NCBI RefSeq assembly: GCF_002795305.1
Contig: NZ_PGGC01000005.1
Span: 1 to 64,000, forward strand
Direction of reading: 5' to 3'
DNA: 64,000 nt
Origin: Aeromonas cavernicola
GTDB taxonomy: Bacteria > Pseudomonadota > Gammaproteobacteria > Enterobacterales > Aeromonadaceae
The translations under genes were made by a program, and so were the position numbers. Of this stretch, positions 45,796-55,301 are shown piece by piece (position 1 is the first letter of the stretch; each line of letters opens with the position of its first letter). The notes beneath the pieces were generated by a model. It was not told the origin of the DNA, made no database searches, and worked only from the letters and a program-made list of their open reading frames with translations.

Positions 45796-47052
45796 TTAGC
45801 GCAGGATCATCTGCTCTCGCCCCGGACCTACAGAAACCATCGGCACAGGGACACCTAGCAGTGCTTCAATACGTAACACATAGTGCTGGGCGGCTTTGGG
45901 CAACTCATCGAACTTGCGGCAGTGGGAAATATCTTCACTCCACGCTTCCATGGCTTCATACACCGGCTTAAGACCGGCCGTTTGTGGCCAGATCGGGTTT
46001 TCAGTGTGAGCCCCTTCATAGGCAACACAGATTTTCAGATCAGGCATACCAGAGAGGCAGTCCAGTTTGGTCAGTGCGATCTCGGTAGCGGCTTGGATCT
46101 CTAGTCCCTGTTTGGTCGCAACGGCATCGAAGTAACCGATGTCGCGGGGACGGCCTGTGGTAGCACCAAACTCGTTGGCAAATTGCCGAAACTCGTCCTG
46201 ATTCTCCATGGCCGTGATCAAGGTGCCAGTACCGACGGAGGTGCTGAATGCTTTGGCGACCGCAATGACCCGCTCGGGACGCAGCGCAGGCAAACCACCA
46301 CCGATCCCCGCATAAGCGCCAGAGACATGGGATGAGGTAACCCAAGGATACTCGCCATAAATAAGGTCACGACCGGCACCAAGCTGGGCTTCGAACAGCA
46401 GAGTTTCCCCTTTGGCCTGAATGGCCTTGAGTGGTTCGCTGACGTTACAGATAGCATCTCGCCATGGCGCTGAGACCGCTAACAACCAGTCGGCCATCTC
46501 TTGAGCGGTTTGGCTGAACTCAAAAGTGGGGTAGAGGGCTTTGAGTTGGGGCAGTTTCCAGTCGAGGAAAAATTGAATGCGCTCGACCAGCACCTCTGGC
46601 TGTTTCAGCCAGCCGACCAAAATCGCCTTCTTCATCACGCGATCACCATAAGCAGGTGCGATCCCCTGCCGGGTCGAACCATAAGCGCCATCGCCCAATC
46701 GAACCTCTTCCAGGGTATCTTCCAGCGCGTGGATAGGCAGGCAGAAGGTAGCACGATCAGAAATAGCCAATTTGGGCGTCACACCTGCGGCTTTGACTTC
46801 TGCCAGCTCACGGGTCAGCGGCTCTGGGCTGATCACCATGCCAGGGCCGAGCACGACGAGGCAATCAGGGTTGAACACGCCGCTCGGCAATTGATGCAAT
46901 TTGAAGGTGCCAAGATCGTTGACCACGGTATGGCCAGCATTATTCCCGCCTTGAAAGCGGATGCTCGCAGCGGATTGACCTGCCAGATAATCAACGATGC
47001 GGCCTTTGCCCTCATCACCCCAGTTAGCACCAACAACGACGATAGATGACAT
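45796..47052 (-). CDS. Divergent adenylosuccinate synthetase (PurA homologue)
   Basis: This 418-residue enzyme of the PurA family would join IMP and aspartate with GTP hydrolysis. Conserved elements: P-loop with catalytic Asp (GANWGDEGKGRIVDYL), catalytic His in GGNNAGHT, IMP site ISDRA, GSTRQGIAPAYGD, aspartate loop TTGRPR and base-recognition LTKLD. It differs from the usual gammaproteobacterial PurA (GTQWGDEGKGK, GGHNAGHT, GTTGRGIGPAYEDK). It instead resembles, from memory, the variant common in clostridia (GANWGDEGKGR, GGNNAGHT, GSTxxGIAP). That suggests a second, horizontally acquired copy or a changed role. It faces a LysR gene across a palindrome and has its own terminator. Confidence 0.82.
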   Translation of the reverse strand: MSSIVVVGANWGDEGKGRIVDYLAGQSAASIRFQGGNNAGHTVVNDLGTFKLHQLPSGVFNPDCLVVLGPGMVISPEPLTRELAEVKAAGVTPKLAISDRATFCLPIHALEDTLEEVRLGDGAYGSTRQGIAPAYGDRVMKKAILVGWLKQPEVLVERIQFFLDWKLPQLKALYPTFEFSQTAQEMADWLLAVSAPWRDAICNVSEPLKAIQAKGETLLFEAQLGAGRDLIYGEYPWVTSSHVSGAYAGIGGGLPALRPERVIAVAKAFSTSVGTGTLITAMENQDEFRQFANEFGATTGRPRDIGYFDAVATKQGLEIQAATEIALTKLDCLSGMPDLKICVAYEGAHTENPIWPQTAGLKPVYEAMEAWSEDISHCRKFDELPKAAQHYVLRIEALLGVPVPMVSVGPGREQMILR

Positions 47053-47113
47053 GTTCTTTCTCCTAAGACGTTAGGCGTTCATCCTAGGAGTCTGTTGTAG
47101 ATTAGAAAAATTA

Positions 47114-47136
47114 ATTATCTTTATTGTTCCGATAAT
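47114..47136. promoter_or_regulatory. LysR-type operator (ATTATC-N11-GATAAT)
   Basis: ATTATC (47114-47119) and GATAAT (47131-47136) are perfect inverted arms with exactly 11 bases between, the T-N11-A layout of LysR-family recognition sites. It lies in the 228-bp divergent spacer, 62 bp from the PurA-like start and 145 bp from the LysR start. A TATAAT at 47144-47149 may be a -10 element for the LysR direction. Confidence 0.65.
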
Positions 47137-47280
47137 AAATTCATATAATTTAAGCCATCATCACCTACTAGCCCGCTGATGGCATGGTACGAATCAGTAG
47201 ATGAATTGACTTTGTTGACGCAGCAGATTGCACCAGTGGCCTTGTTGTCGGCTGCCGGGCGTGATTAACAAGAGAACCCA

Positions 47281-48174
47281 ATGTTAGATATTCACTGGTT
47301 ACACACTTTCGTTACCTTGGCGCGTTTACAGCACTTTGGCCAGACGGCGACGGAGTTGCACATGACCCAGCCCAATGTCAGTTTGCACCTGAAAAATTTG
47401 GAGCAGGCCACTCGGGTGAAGTTGGTTGAACGCAGCCCGTTTCGCTTGACCCAAGCTGGCGAGCGGCTGTTACAAAGTGCCGAACGTGCCATCAATGAGC
47501 TGCAGTTGTGTCAAGCCGACCTCAATGCCCTGAATCAGTTGAGTCAGGGCACGCTGGCGATCGCGGCCAGCGATATCATCTCTCGGTTGTTGTTAATCCA
47601 GCCGTTCCAACGGTTCAAGCAGGCTTTTCCTGGTATTGACCTGACCTTGTTCAACACGACGTCGGACCAGGCGGCAGAGCTGGTAAGGGGTGGGAAGGCC
47701 GATCTGGGATTTGTGATGGCGCAAAAGCGCAGTGAACCTTTGTTTTATACCGAGTTACAGCAGGTAAGGTGGTGTGCACTCGGTCACGGGCTGGCGCGCT
47801 GGCAGGAAAAGGGAGCACAACGCGATCCCCTTGATGAACCCACGTTGATCCTGCTCGGGCACGATACCCGTACTCGCGCCTTGATCGACCCATCGTTACC
47901 CCTGTTGGCGTTACCTCCTTATCGGATCATGGAGGTGGGCAGTGTGGATGCTCAGCTTGATTGGGCCGAAGCGGGGTTTGGCGTTGCCATCGTGCCAGAC
48001 TTTTCACTCCATGCCCGGTTCAAACTTACGGCACCAGTGACCAGCTTGACCGCATTTCCCGCCACAAGTTTGGGCTATGTGGTGCGCCAAAATCAGGTAT
48101 TGTCGCGGGCAATTAAACAGCTATTGCACTGGGTAGAGGAGGAAATTGAGCAGCCCAACGTGCATGCAACATGA
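47281..48174 (+). CDS. LysR-family transcriptional regulator
   Basis: This 297-residue regulator has an N-terminal winged helix (HTFVTLARLQHFGQTATEL, TQPNVSLHLKNLEQATRVKL). A C-terminal effector-binding domain follows (PFQRFKQAFPGIDLTLFNTT ... GFGVAIVPDFSL). It is transcribed divergently from the PurA-like gene with a perfect LysR-type box between them, so control of that gene plus autoregulation is the simplest model. Effector unknown. Confidence 0.9.
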   Translation: MLDIHWLHTFVTLARLQHFGQTATELHMTQPNVSLHLKNLEQATRVKLVERSPFRLTQAGERLLQSAERAINELQLCQADLNALNQLSQGTLAIAASDIISRLLLIQPFQRFKQAFPGIDLTLFNTTSDQAAELVRGGKADLGFVMAQKRSEPLFYTELQQVRWCALGHGLARWQEKGAQRDPLDEPTLILLGHDTRTRALIDPSLPLLALPPYRIMEVGSVDAQLDWAEAGFGVAIVPDFSLHARFKLTAPVTSLTAFPATSLGYVVRQNQVLSRAIKQLLHWVEEEIEQPNVHAT

Positions 48175-48207
48175 TGAATCACTGGCCATTTTTTAGCGTG
48201 TCATGGG

Positions 48208-48900
48208 CTAGAATGGGGCGCGGCATTCCACCCTCATCCGTTGATCTGTGACTGGATGAGTAAAGGTCAATTCGCTGGCATGTAGCATCAACCGTGGTGC
48301 TTGAGCGCAGCCGGGTAGCAGCAAGCCGCCATAGAGATCACAGCCAAGGATAGGGTGCCCCAGCTGCTGGCAGTGCAGACGTAGTTGATGAGTTCGGCCG
48401 GTTTCTGGCTCCAGCCGTACTCGTGTTAATGGCACGATTTGCCCTTGCAGCTCAGTGGTTAGCCGGTCCATCACCTGATAGTGCGAGCGAGCTGGTTTGC
48501 CATTGATGCAGATCGTCATGCGGGGAAACAGCGCGGGGTCTTTAGCGATGGGTGCGTCGATCACTCCTTGCTCGTCGGCCAAATGTCCGCACAGTAGAGC
48601 ATGGTAGATCTTGCTTATTCTGCGCTGGCTGAATTGCTGGCCAAGCTGCGCATTGATGGCTCGGTTTTTGGCTACCACCATGATGCCCGAGGTGCCAAAG
48701 TCGAGACGATGCACCAGTGTACAGCCGGGATAATCTTGCACCAATCGGTAGTGAACTGAGTCGAGGTTTTGTGGGTGTTTGCCCGACAAGCTCAGCAGAC
48801 CGCTTGGTTTGTCGATAAGCAGTAGATGCTCATCCTCAAACAGAAGCGCGATGCTGGCAGGACAGGGGGGCGCAATAAAGTGATCGACGACAAGAGACAT
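48208..48900 (-). CDS. RluA-family pseudouridine synthase
   Basis: This 230-residue enzyme has the catalytic Asp in HRLDFGTSGIMVVA, KPSGLLSLSG and EPETGRTHQLRLH. It lacks an S4 domain, as in RluA and TruC. The substrate (rRNA or tRNA position) cannot be fixed from sequence; RluA is the nearest model. Single gene. Confidence 0.85.
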   Translation of the reverse strand: MSLVVDHFIAPPCPASIALLFEDEHLLLIDKPSGLLSLSGKHPQNLDSVHYRLVQDYPGCTLVHRLDFGTSGIMVVAKNRAINAQLGQQFSQRRISKIYHALLCGHLADEQGVIDAPIAKDPALFPRMTICINGKPARSHYQVMDRLTTELQGQIVPLTRVRLEPETGRTHQLRLHCQQLGHPILGCDLYGGLLLPGCAQAPRLMLHASELTFTHPVTDQRMRVECRAPF

Positions 48901-49151
48901 GCAGAGGGATTGGCTGAACAGGGGGAGCCATCATACCTGAACTGCCGATACTGAGGTAATGGGATGTGCCATCAATCGCGCAGAGATCGGTTATGGTGTG
49001 GTGCTTGGCCGCTGAGCGAGAATGAGGCAGGTTGGCAGGCATCGGTCTTGACGTGAAGCGATGCGATGGCGGTTCGGAGGGGGCTGACCTCTGATATAGC
49101 GGATGTGGTGACTGGCTGGTGATGACGCGCAGCAACCTAGAAGGGGATAAC

Positions 49152-49622
49152 ATGCAGAAAATGACGGTCATAGTGTTAGCCTGCTGGCAGCTAGCGGGAT
49201 GCGCCACCCCATTTGAGCGGATGTGGCAAGGGCTAGCGACCTGCGAGCTGACCGACCTGTACATTGATAGTGAAACGGGACAGGCTGTTAATGCCCAGCT
49301 GCGGACTTATACCCCTTACAAACAGAGTGAGGGGTTTGCTTGGTACAAAGTGCACCAAGAGTTACACGGGTTACCTATCACCGGTTTTATTGTGCCGATG
49401 TCCACTTTCGAAGTGCATGCACTGTTTGTTGATACCCCGATTGCGAATGCGCGGCGTTTAACTCATAACGCTTTTGGCAGCGACTTCAGTGATGAACGCC
49501 AGCACGCCTTAGGTGAAGCACCGTTGTTACTACGGGACCCTAAAAATCCCAAGCGGGCTATCATCGACTGCACCAAAGAGGAGTCTACAGATGAGCCAGA
49601 ACAACCACCGATGCCTGAATAG
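49152..49622 (+). CDS. Lipoprotein of unknown function
   Basis: This 156-residue protein has a lipoprotein signal (LAGC) starting MQKMTVIVLACWQLAGC. I recognise no domain; the mature part includes CELTDLYIDSETGQAV and GFIVPMSTFEVHALFVDTP. The start at 49152 has AGGGGAT upstream; an in-frame ATG 11 codons earlier lacks this. Followed by a terminator. Confidence 0.7.
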   Translation: MQKMTVIVLACWQLAGCATPFERMWQGLATCELTDLYIDSETGQAVNAQLRTYTPYKQSEGFAWYKVHQELHGLPITGFIVPMSTFEVHALFVDTPIANARRLTHNAFGSDFSDERQHALGEAPLLLRDPKNPKRAIIDCTKEESTDEPEQPPMPE

Positions 49623-49636
49623 TGGTGGGGCTTATC

Positions 49637-49680
49637 AAATAACAAGGGCTAACCTAGTCGGTTGGCCCTTGTTATTTTTT
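49637..49680. terminator. Intrinsic terminator
   Basis: AATAACAAGGGC-AACC and GGTT-GCCCTTGTTATT arms make a long, near-perfect stem followed by T6, 15 bp after the lipoprotein gene. Confidence 0.9.
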
Positions 49681-49728
49681 CTGTTCAGCGCTGACCTAGG
49701 CATTGCTCTGGCATTGCTCTGGCATTGC

Positions 49729-50025
49729 TTAGGGATAGTGCAGCGTTGCTTTGAGCAGGGGGAGCTCAGCTGCGAGCCAAGCCGGATTAATCGGGCCCCA
49801 ATCGCTGATCCGGTAATGCCCTTGCAGATGGCGAGCCCCAGCGCTCTGCTCGAACACGCAACGGATATCGATCTCAGCCAGCGCCGTCAGGGTATCTTGG
49901 GCGGTACGCCGTGGCATGCCGGTCGCCTCCATAATAGCGGGCACAGTATCGATACCTTGGCTGATCAGATAAGCCACATAGAGTCGTCGGTAAAAACTAG
50001 TGCGAGTCTTGCTCGGCTCGTTCAT
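49729..50025 (-). CDS. Winged helix-turn-helix protein
   Basis: This 98-residue protein starts MNEPSKTRTSFYRRLYVAYL. It has a helix-turn-helix-like segment TVPAIMEATGMPRRTAQDTL and ends with INPAWLAAELPLLKATLHYP. It matches a small family of conserved DNA-binding proteins with no defined target. Its ATG overlaps the stop of the DUF1523 gene by 4 bp, so the two are translationally coupled. A GC-rich direct repeat (GGCATTGCTCT) lies downstream at about 49698-49724. Confidence 0.75.
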   Translation of the reverse strand: MNEPSKTRTSFYRRLYVAYLISQGIDTVPAIMEATGMPRRTAQDTLTALAEIDIRCVFEQSAGARHLQGHYRISDWGPINPAWLAAELPLLKATLHYP

Positions 50026-50552
50026 TGCTCGTCCTCAAGACGTTCAAAGTAGCGCCAAATTGCCACCGCCGCTTTACCCATTGCTAATGCCCAGATGCCA
50101 AACCAAAACCAGCGAAAAAAGCTCCACGTGCTGGCATCGGGCTCGGTACTTTCGATTTTGGTGACATTTGGGAACCACGAGAACATATTCACCCGCCAGC
50201 CATAGGAGGTCATGATGGCGAGTCGTTTCTCAAATTCCATGGATTTTGCTTTAGCTTGAACATCGGCGGCATTGAACTTGAAGTAAAAAGGCCAGCTCCA
50301 GCCGGTATCTTCGTTGCGAAACACGCGGATTTTTTCACCCGTGCGCTCGGTGTAGATGTAGTAGACATCCGTGGTTGGGCCATCTGCCGGATTTTTCTGG
50401 TTAATCGGACCATCTTTATCGGTACGTTTGACCTCTACCCCCGTGATGGTTGCGATGGTGTGCTCTGGCAGATAGTAATCGAGCCAAAGGCCAGAAAGCA
50501 GGGCGATGAGACCTAGGGTAATAAAGGCCGGTTTTTTAAATCTCAGACTCAT
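50022..50552 (-). CDS. DUF1523 family membrane protein
   Basis: This 176-residue protein has one N-terminal membrane span (ITLGLIALLSGLWLDYYL), a middle domain with VYYIYTERTGEKIRVFRNED and a second hydrophobic stretch near the C-terminus (FFRWFWFGIWALAMGKAAVA). This is the DUF1523 pattern. Function unknown. The start at 50552 has GAGGAC upstream; the 15-codon extension is unsupported. First gene of a two-gene operon with the wHTH protein. Confidence 0.8.
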   Translation of the reverse strand: MSLRFKKPAFITLGLIALLSGLWLDYYLPEHTIATITGVEVKRTDKDGPINQKNPADGPTTDVYYIYTERTGEKIRVFRNEDTGWSWPFYFKFNAADVQAKAKSMEFEKRLAIMTSYGWRVNMFSWFPNVTKIESTEPDASTWSFFRWFWFGIWALAMGKAAVAIWRYFERLEDEQ

Positions 50553-50726
50553 GATGTCCTCACGTGAGGGGCGGTGGCGTGCCTCTACCATACCCATATA
50601 TGTGTTAGTCGCCCAGTGCTAATACATCATGAGGCGTTGATATGCTTGATGTTATTGGCGGTGTTGGGGGGATGGGCAGGAGGAGAGCCGAGCCCTTCCT
50701 CCTTATCTGTCGCTCATGTGTGCAGG

Positions 50727-51599
50727 TCAAACGATGATCGTGGTGAGGCTGTGCTCCTCATCAGGTGCGACGGTAACGCCCTGTTCACTGGCAATCGCGG
50801 TTTCAACACAAAGCATGGTGAGATAGCCATCATCACTCATGTCGGCCAGCGCGACAGAGCCCTCTTGCCAAGGTGTCCAGACCACGATGCTGTCATGATG
50901 ACCACTGGTGACCTTAAGCGATCGCTCGCCATCCCAGATGTTCACTTCTGTTTCAGGCTGCCAGTACACACGATCTAATGGCCCGTTCAGCGTAAGTACA
51001 TCGCGCTGCTGGCCATCTTGTCCCGTTAGCTTGTCAGAATAAGCAGGGCCGAGGCCAGTGACTCTGACGACGTCGGGATTACTGATAGCAAGATAAGTAT
51101 GCAGCGCACCTCGGTAGGTCAATGGTTGGTTGCCGCTGTTACGTGTAGTGAGCACCAGTGATAGCTCCCGACCAACCAGTACATCAAGTTCCAACTCGAA
51201 GGGATGAGCCCACAGGGCTCTGGTCGTATCACTGTCATGTAACGAGAGATGCACTAATGTGCCATCAGCATGATCTGATACACCATCTAGGGCCCAACGC
51301 TGGGTGCGAGCAAAACCGTGAGAGGGCAGGCCATGTCCGAGGTGGGCCGGAGCTGGACCAAACCAAGGCCAACAGAGTGGAATACCGCCTCGGATCGGTT
51401 TGCTACCATCCAGCACAGCTCGGTTGCTCAACCAAATGGAGGCCGGTTCATCATGGCGCTGATAATGGAGAACCTGAGCCCCAAACAGGCTGATCTCTGC
51501 TTTAGCAAAACGGTTATGAATCGTCAGCACCGGTAACCCAGCTGCGGTATTAGCAAGCTGACAGTGAGCAGTCAGTGGACGTTGCGAGGTGGATTGCAT
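50727..51599 (-). CDS. yeaD: D-hexose-6-phosphate mutarotase YeaD
   Basis: This 290-residue aldose-1-epimerase-fold enzyme has IRGGIPLCWPWFGP, LPSHGFARTQRW and the catalytic His region ALHTYLAIS. It interconverts anomers of glucose 6-phosphate. It follows gapA on the same strand, the E. coli gapA-yeaD arrangement, though a hairpin between them may reduce read-through. Confidence 0.93.
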   Translation of the reverse strand: MQSTSQRPLTAHCQLANTAAGLPVLTIHNRFAKAEISLFGAQVLHYQRHDEPASIWLSNRAVLDGSKPIRGGIPLCWPWFGPAPAHLGHGLPSHGFARTQRWALDGVSDHADGTLVHLSLHDSDTTRALWAHPFELELDVLVGRELSLVLTTRNSGNQPLTYRGALHTYLAISNPDVVRVTGLGPAYSDKLTGQDGQQRDVLTLNGPLDRVYWQPETEVNIWDGERSLKVTSGHHDSIVVWTPWQEGSVALADMSDDGYLTMLCVETAIASEQGVTVAPDEEHSLTTIIV

Positions 51600-51630
51600 G
51601 GGACATCCTGTGTTAATAGGAAATGGATAA

Positions 51631-51660
51631 TAAAAAAGGCGGCCACTGGCCGCCTTTTTT
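51631..51660 (-). terminator. gapA terminator
   Basis: AAAAAAGGCGGCC and GGCCGCCTTTTTT form a perfect stem with an ACT loop just downstream of gapA and upstream of yeaD. Confidence 0.9.
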
Positions 51661-51686
51661 ACGCTACGCGCTTAGTGCATCCCAAA

Positions 51687-53029
<1,343 letters not shown>

Positions 53030-55219
53030 ATGACAACCTTGATAAAACGACTGGCTACCGCCAAAGGTATTGCTAGCGAGTATGTTGACGCCTGGGGCCA
53101 TATGGCCCAGGTTACCGAAGAGAGCAAGGCAGCCATGCTAGGAGCGATGGGCTACCGAGTCGATGACGAAGCTGCCTTAACGGAGCAGCTCGAACAGGAA
53201 CATCGTCAGTACTGGTTACGGGTATTAGACCCCGTGATGGTGATCCGAACTGGCGATACTGTCTCGCTGAACGTCCGCCTCCCCATTGAATTTGTCAATG
53301 ATGTCCTCACTTGGCAGCTAACCCAAGAGCAGGGCACGATTATTTCCGGTCAGTTTACGCCCATTGACGGTGAATTAGTTGATGTGGCGGAATTGGGTGA
53401 AATGGAGTGCCAAGCTTATCGCGTCACACTAGAGATGGCTCCTGAACAGGGTTATCACCAGTTGGCATTACTCGAACAAGGCAACGATGAACCGCTGGCA
53501 ACCATGCGTCTCATCGTTGCTCCCAAGGCTTGTTACAAACAGTCACCTATCGCTAATGGCCGCAAAGTATGGGGCCCGAGTGTCCAACTTTATTGCCTAC
53601 GTAGCCGCCATAACTGGGGGATCGGTGATTTTAGTGATTTGGGCCAATTGGTCGAGAAAGCGGCCGCATGGGGAGCTCACTTTGTTGGTCTAAATCCCAT
53701 TCATGCTCTTTATCCGGCCAATCCAGAGAGTGCTAGTCCCTACAGTCCCTCTTCTCGCCGTTGGCTGAATGTTGCCTATATCAACGTGGAAGCGGTGCCT
53801 GAATTTCAGTGCAACGCTGGGTTAAACGCTGATGTGGCAAGCCCCGCCTTCCAGCAACATCTGGCCGATCTGCGCGCTAAAGAGAACGTCGATTACACCA
53901 GCGTGATCGAGACCAAGCTTGGCATGTTACGGAAAGTATTCGATGCCGCCAGCTTCAGCACTGAGCGTCAAGCGGCTTTTGATGCGTTCGTGGCTGCCGG
54001 TGGTGACAGTTTGCAACAGCAGGCAGCGTTTGACGCTCTGCAAGCTCACTTCTATGGTAAGGGGGAAAATGCGTGGGGTTGGCCGGTTTGGCCGCAGCCG
54101 TATCGCAACTATCACAATGCTGCGGTTGCCGAGTGGATGGCAGCACATCAGCAGGATGTGAACTTTTACCTTTATCTGCAGTTCCTTGCCGATGAGCAGT
54201 TGGCCGAGGCCGATGCGCGTGCCAAGGCATCCGGCATGGTGATGGGGATTTATCGCGACTTGGCGGTGGGGGTATCAGAAGGTTCCACCGAGATTTGGGC
54301 TAACCAAGATCTCTACTGTCCGAAAGCCTCGGTTGGTGCGCCGCCTGATGTGCTTGGCCCGTTGGGTCAGAATTGGGGCTTGCCCCCGATGAATCCAAAT
54401 CAGCTATTTGAGGCTGCTTACCAGCCCATGGTGGATTTGTTCCGTGCCAACATGCGTTCATGTGGGGCACTGCGTATCGACCATGTCATGGCATTGCTGC
54501 GCTTATGGTGGGTGCCGCCTGGTGCGTCTGCAGCCAAAGGAGCTTATATCTACTACCCAGTCGATGATTTGCTCGGCATTTTGGCGCTTGAATCTCACCG
54601 TAACCAGTGTTTGCTGATCGGTGAGGATTTGGGCACCGTGCCGGAGGGCATCGATGTCACTCTCAGAGAGAATGGCGTTCACTCTTACAAGGTGTTCTTC
54701 TTTGAGCGCTCTAAGGAGGATGGTGGTTTTATCTCTCCTGCCCACTATACCGAGCAAGCCATGTCGGCCCTGACCACTCATGATATGCCGACCCTCAAAG
54801 GCTTTTGGCATTGTGATGATTTGGCGTTGGGACGTGAATTAGGGCTGTATCCAGATGAAGATGTGTTGCAGAGCCTGTATGCTGATCGCCACCAGGCAAA
54901 ACAGCGGATCCTCGACAGCCTGCATGCCCATGGTGTCATCTCTTCGCAGATCGGCCATGACGTGAATTGGGTCGGTATGAATACCGAGCTCAACCATGGT
55001 TTGCAGGTGCACATGTCTCGCGGCAGTTGCGCCTTGTTCAGTACCCAGCTGGAGGATTGGCTGGAGATGGACAAGCCGGTCAATATACCGGGCACTAGTT
55101 ATGAATATCCGAACTGGCGCCGCAAGTTGTCCACCGACCTGGAAGATATTTTCACTAATGAGGCACTCAAGGCACTGGCTGGCAAGATGAGTCGCGCCCG
55201 TGATGAGGCCAGTCGTTGA
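53030..55219 (+). CDS. malQ: 4-alpha-glucanotransferase (amylomaltase) MalQ
   Basis: This 729-residue GH77 enzyme has RIDHVMALLRLWWVP (catalytic Asp), IGEDLGTVPEG (Glu) and TTHDMPTLKGFWH (third Asp). SPYSPSSRRWLN is also typical. It disproportionates maltodextrins. First gene of malQ-glgB-glgX, with 82 nt before glgB. Confidence 0.96.
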   Translation: MTTLIKRLATAKGIASEYVDAWGHMAQVTEESKAAMLGAMGYRVDDEAALTEQLEQEHRQYWLRVLDPVMVIRTGDTVSLNVRLPIEFVNDVLTWQLTQEQGTIISGQFTPIDGELVDVAELGEMECQAYRVTLEMAPEQGYHQLALLEQGNDEPLATMRLIVAPKACYKQSPIANGRKVWGPSVQLYCLRSRHNWGIGDFSDLGQLVEKAAAWGAHFVGLNPIHALYPANPESASPYSPSSRRWLNVAYINVEAVPEFQCNAGLNADVASPAFQQHLADLRAKENVDYTSVIETKLGMLRKVFDAASFSTERQAAFDAFVAAGGDSLQQQAAFDALQAHFYGKGENAWGWPVWPQPYRNYHNAAVAEWMAAHQQDVNFYLYLQFLADEQLAEADARAKASGMVMGIYRDLAVGVSEGSTEIWANQDLYCPKASVGAPPDVLGPLGQNWGLPPMNPNQLFEAAYQPMVDLFRANMRSCGALRIDHVMALLRLWWVPPGASAAKGAYIYYPVDDLLGILALESHRNQCLLIGEDLGTVPEGIDVTLRENGVHSYKVFFFERSKEDGGFISPAHYTEQAMSALTTHDMPTLKGFWHCDDLALGRELGLYPDEDVLQSLYADRHQAKQRILDSLHAHGVISSQIGHDVNWVGMNTELNHGLQVHMSRGSCALFSTQLEDWLEMDKPVNIPGTSYEYPNWRRKLSTDLEDIFTNEALKALAGKMSRARDEASR

Positions 55220-55301
55220 GCTGCTGTCACTCTCAGCTGTCTCACTTCAATCCGCTCGGGCCTTGGCCTGAGCGGATGCTCTGCCATGAAAGGAAATCTC
55301 G

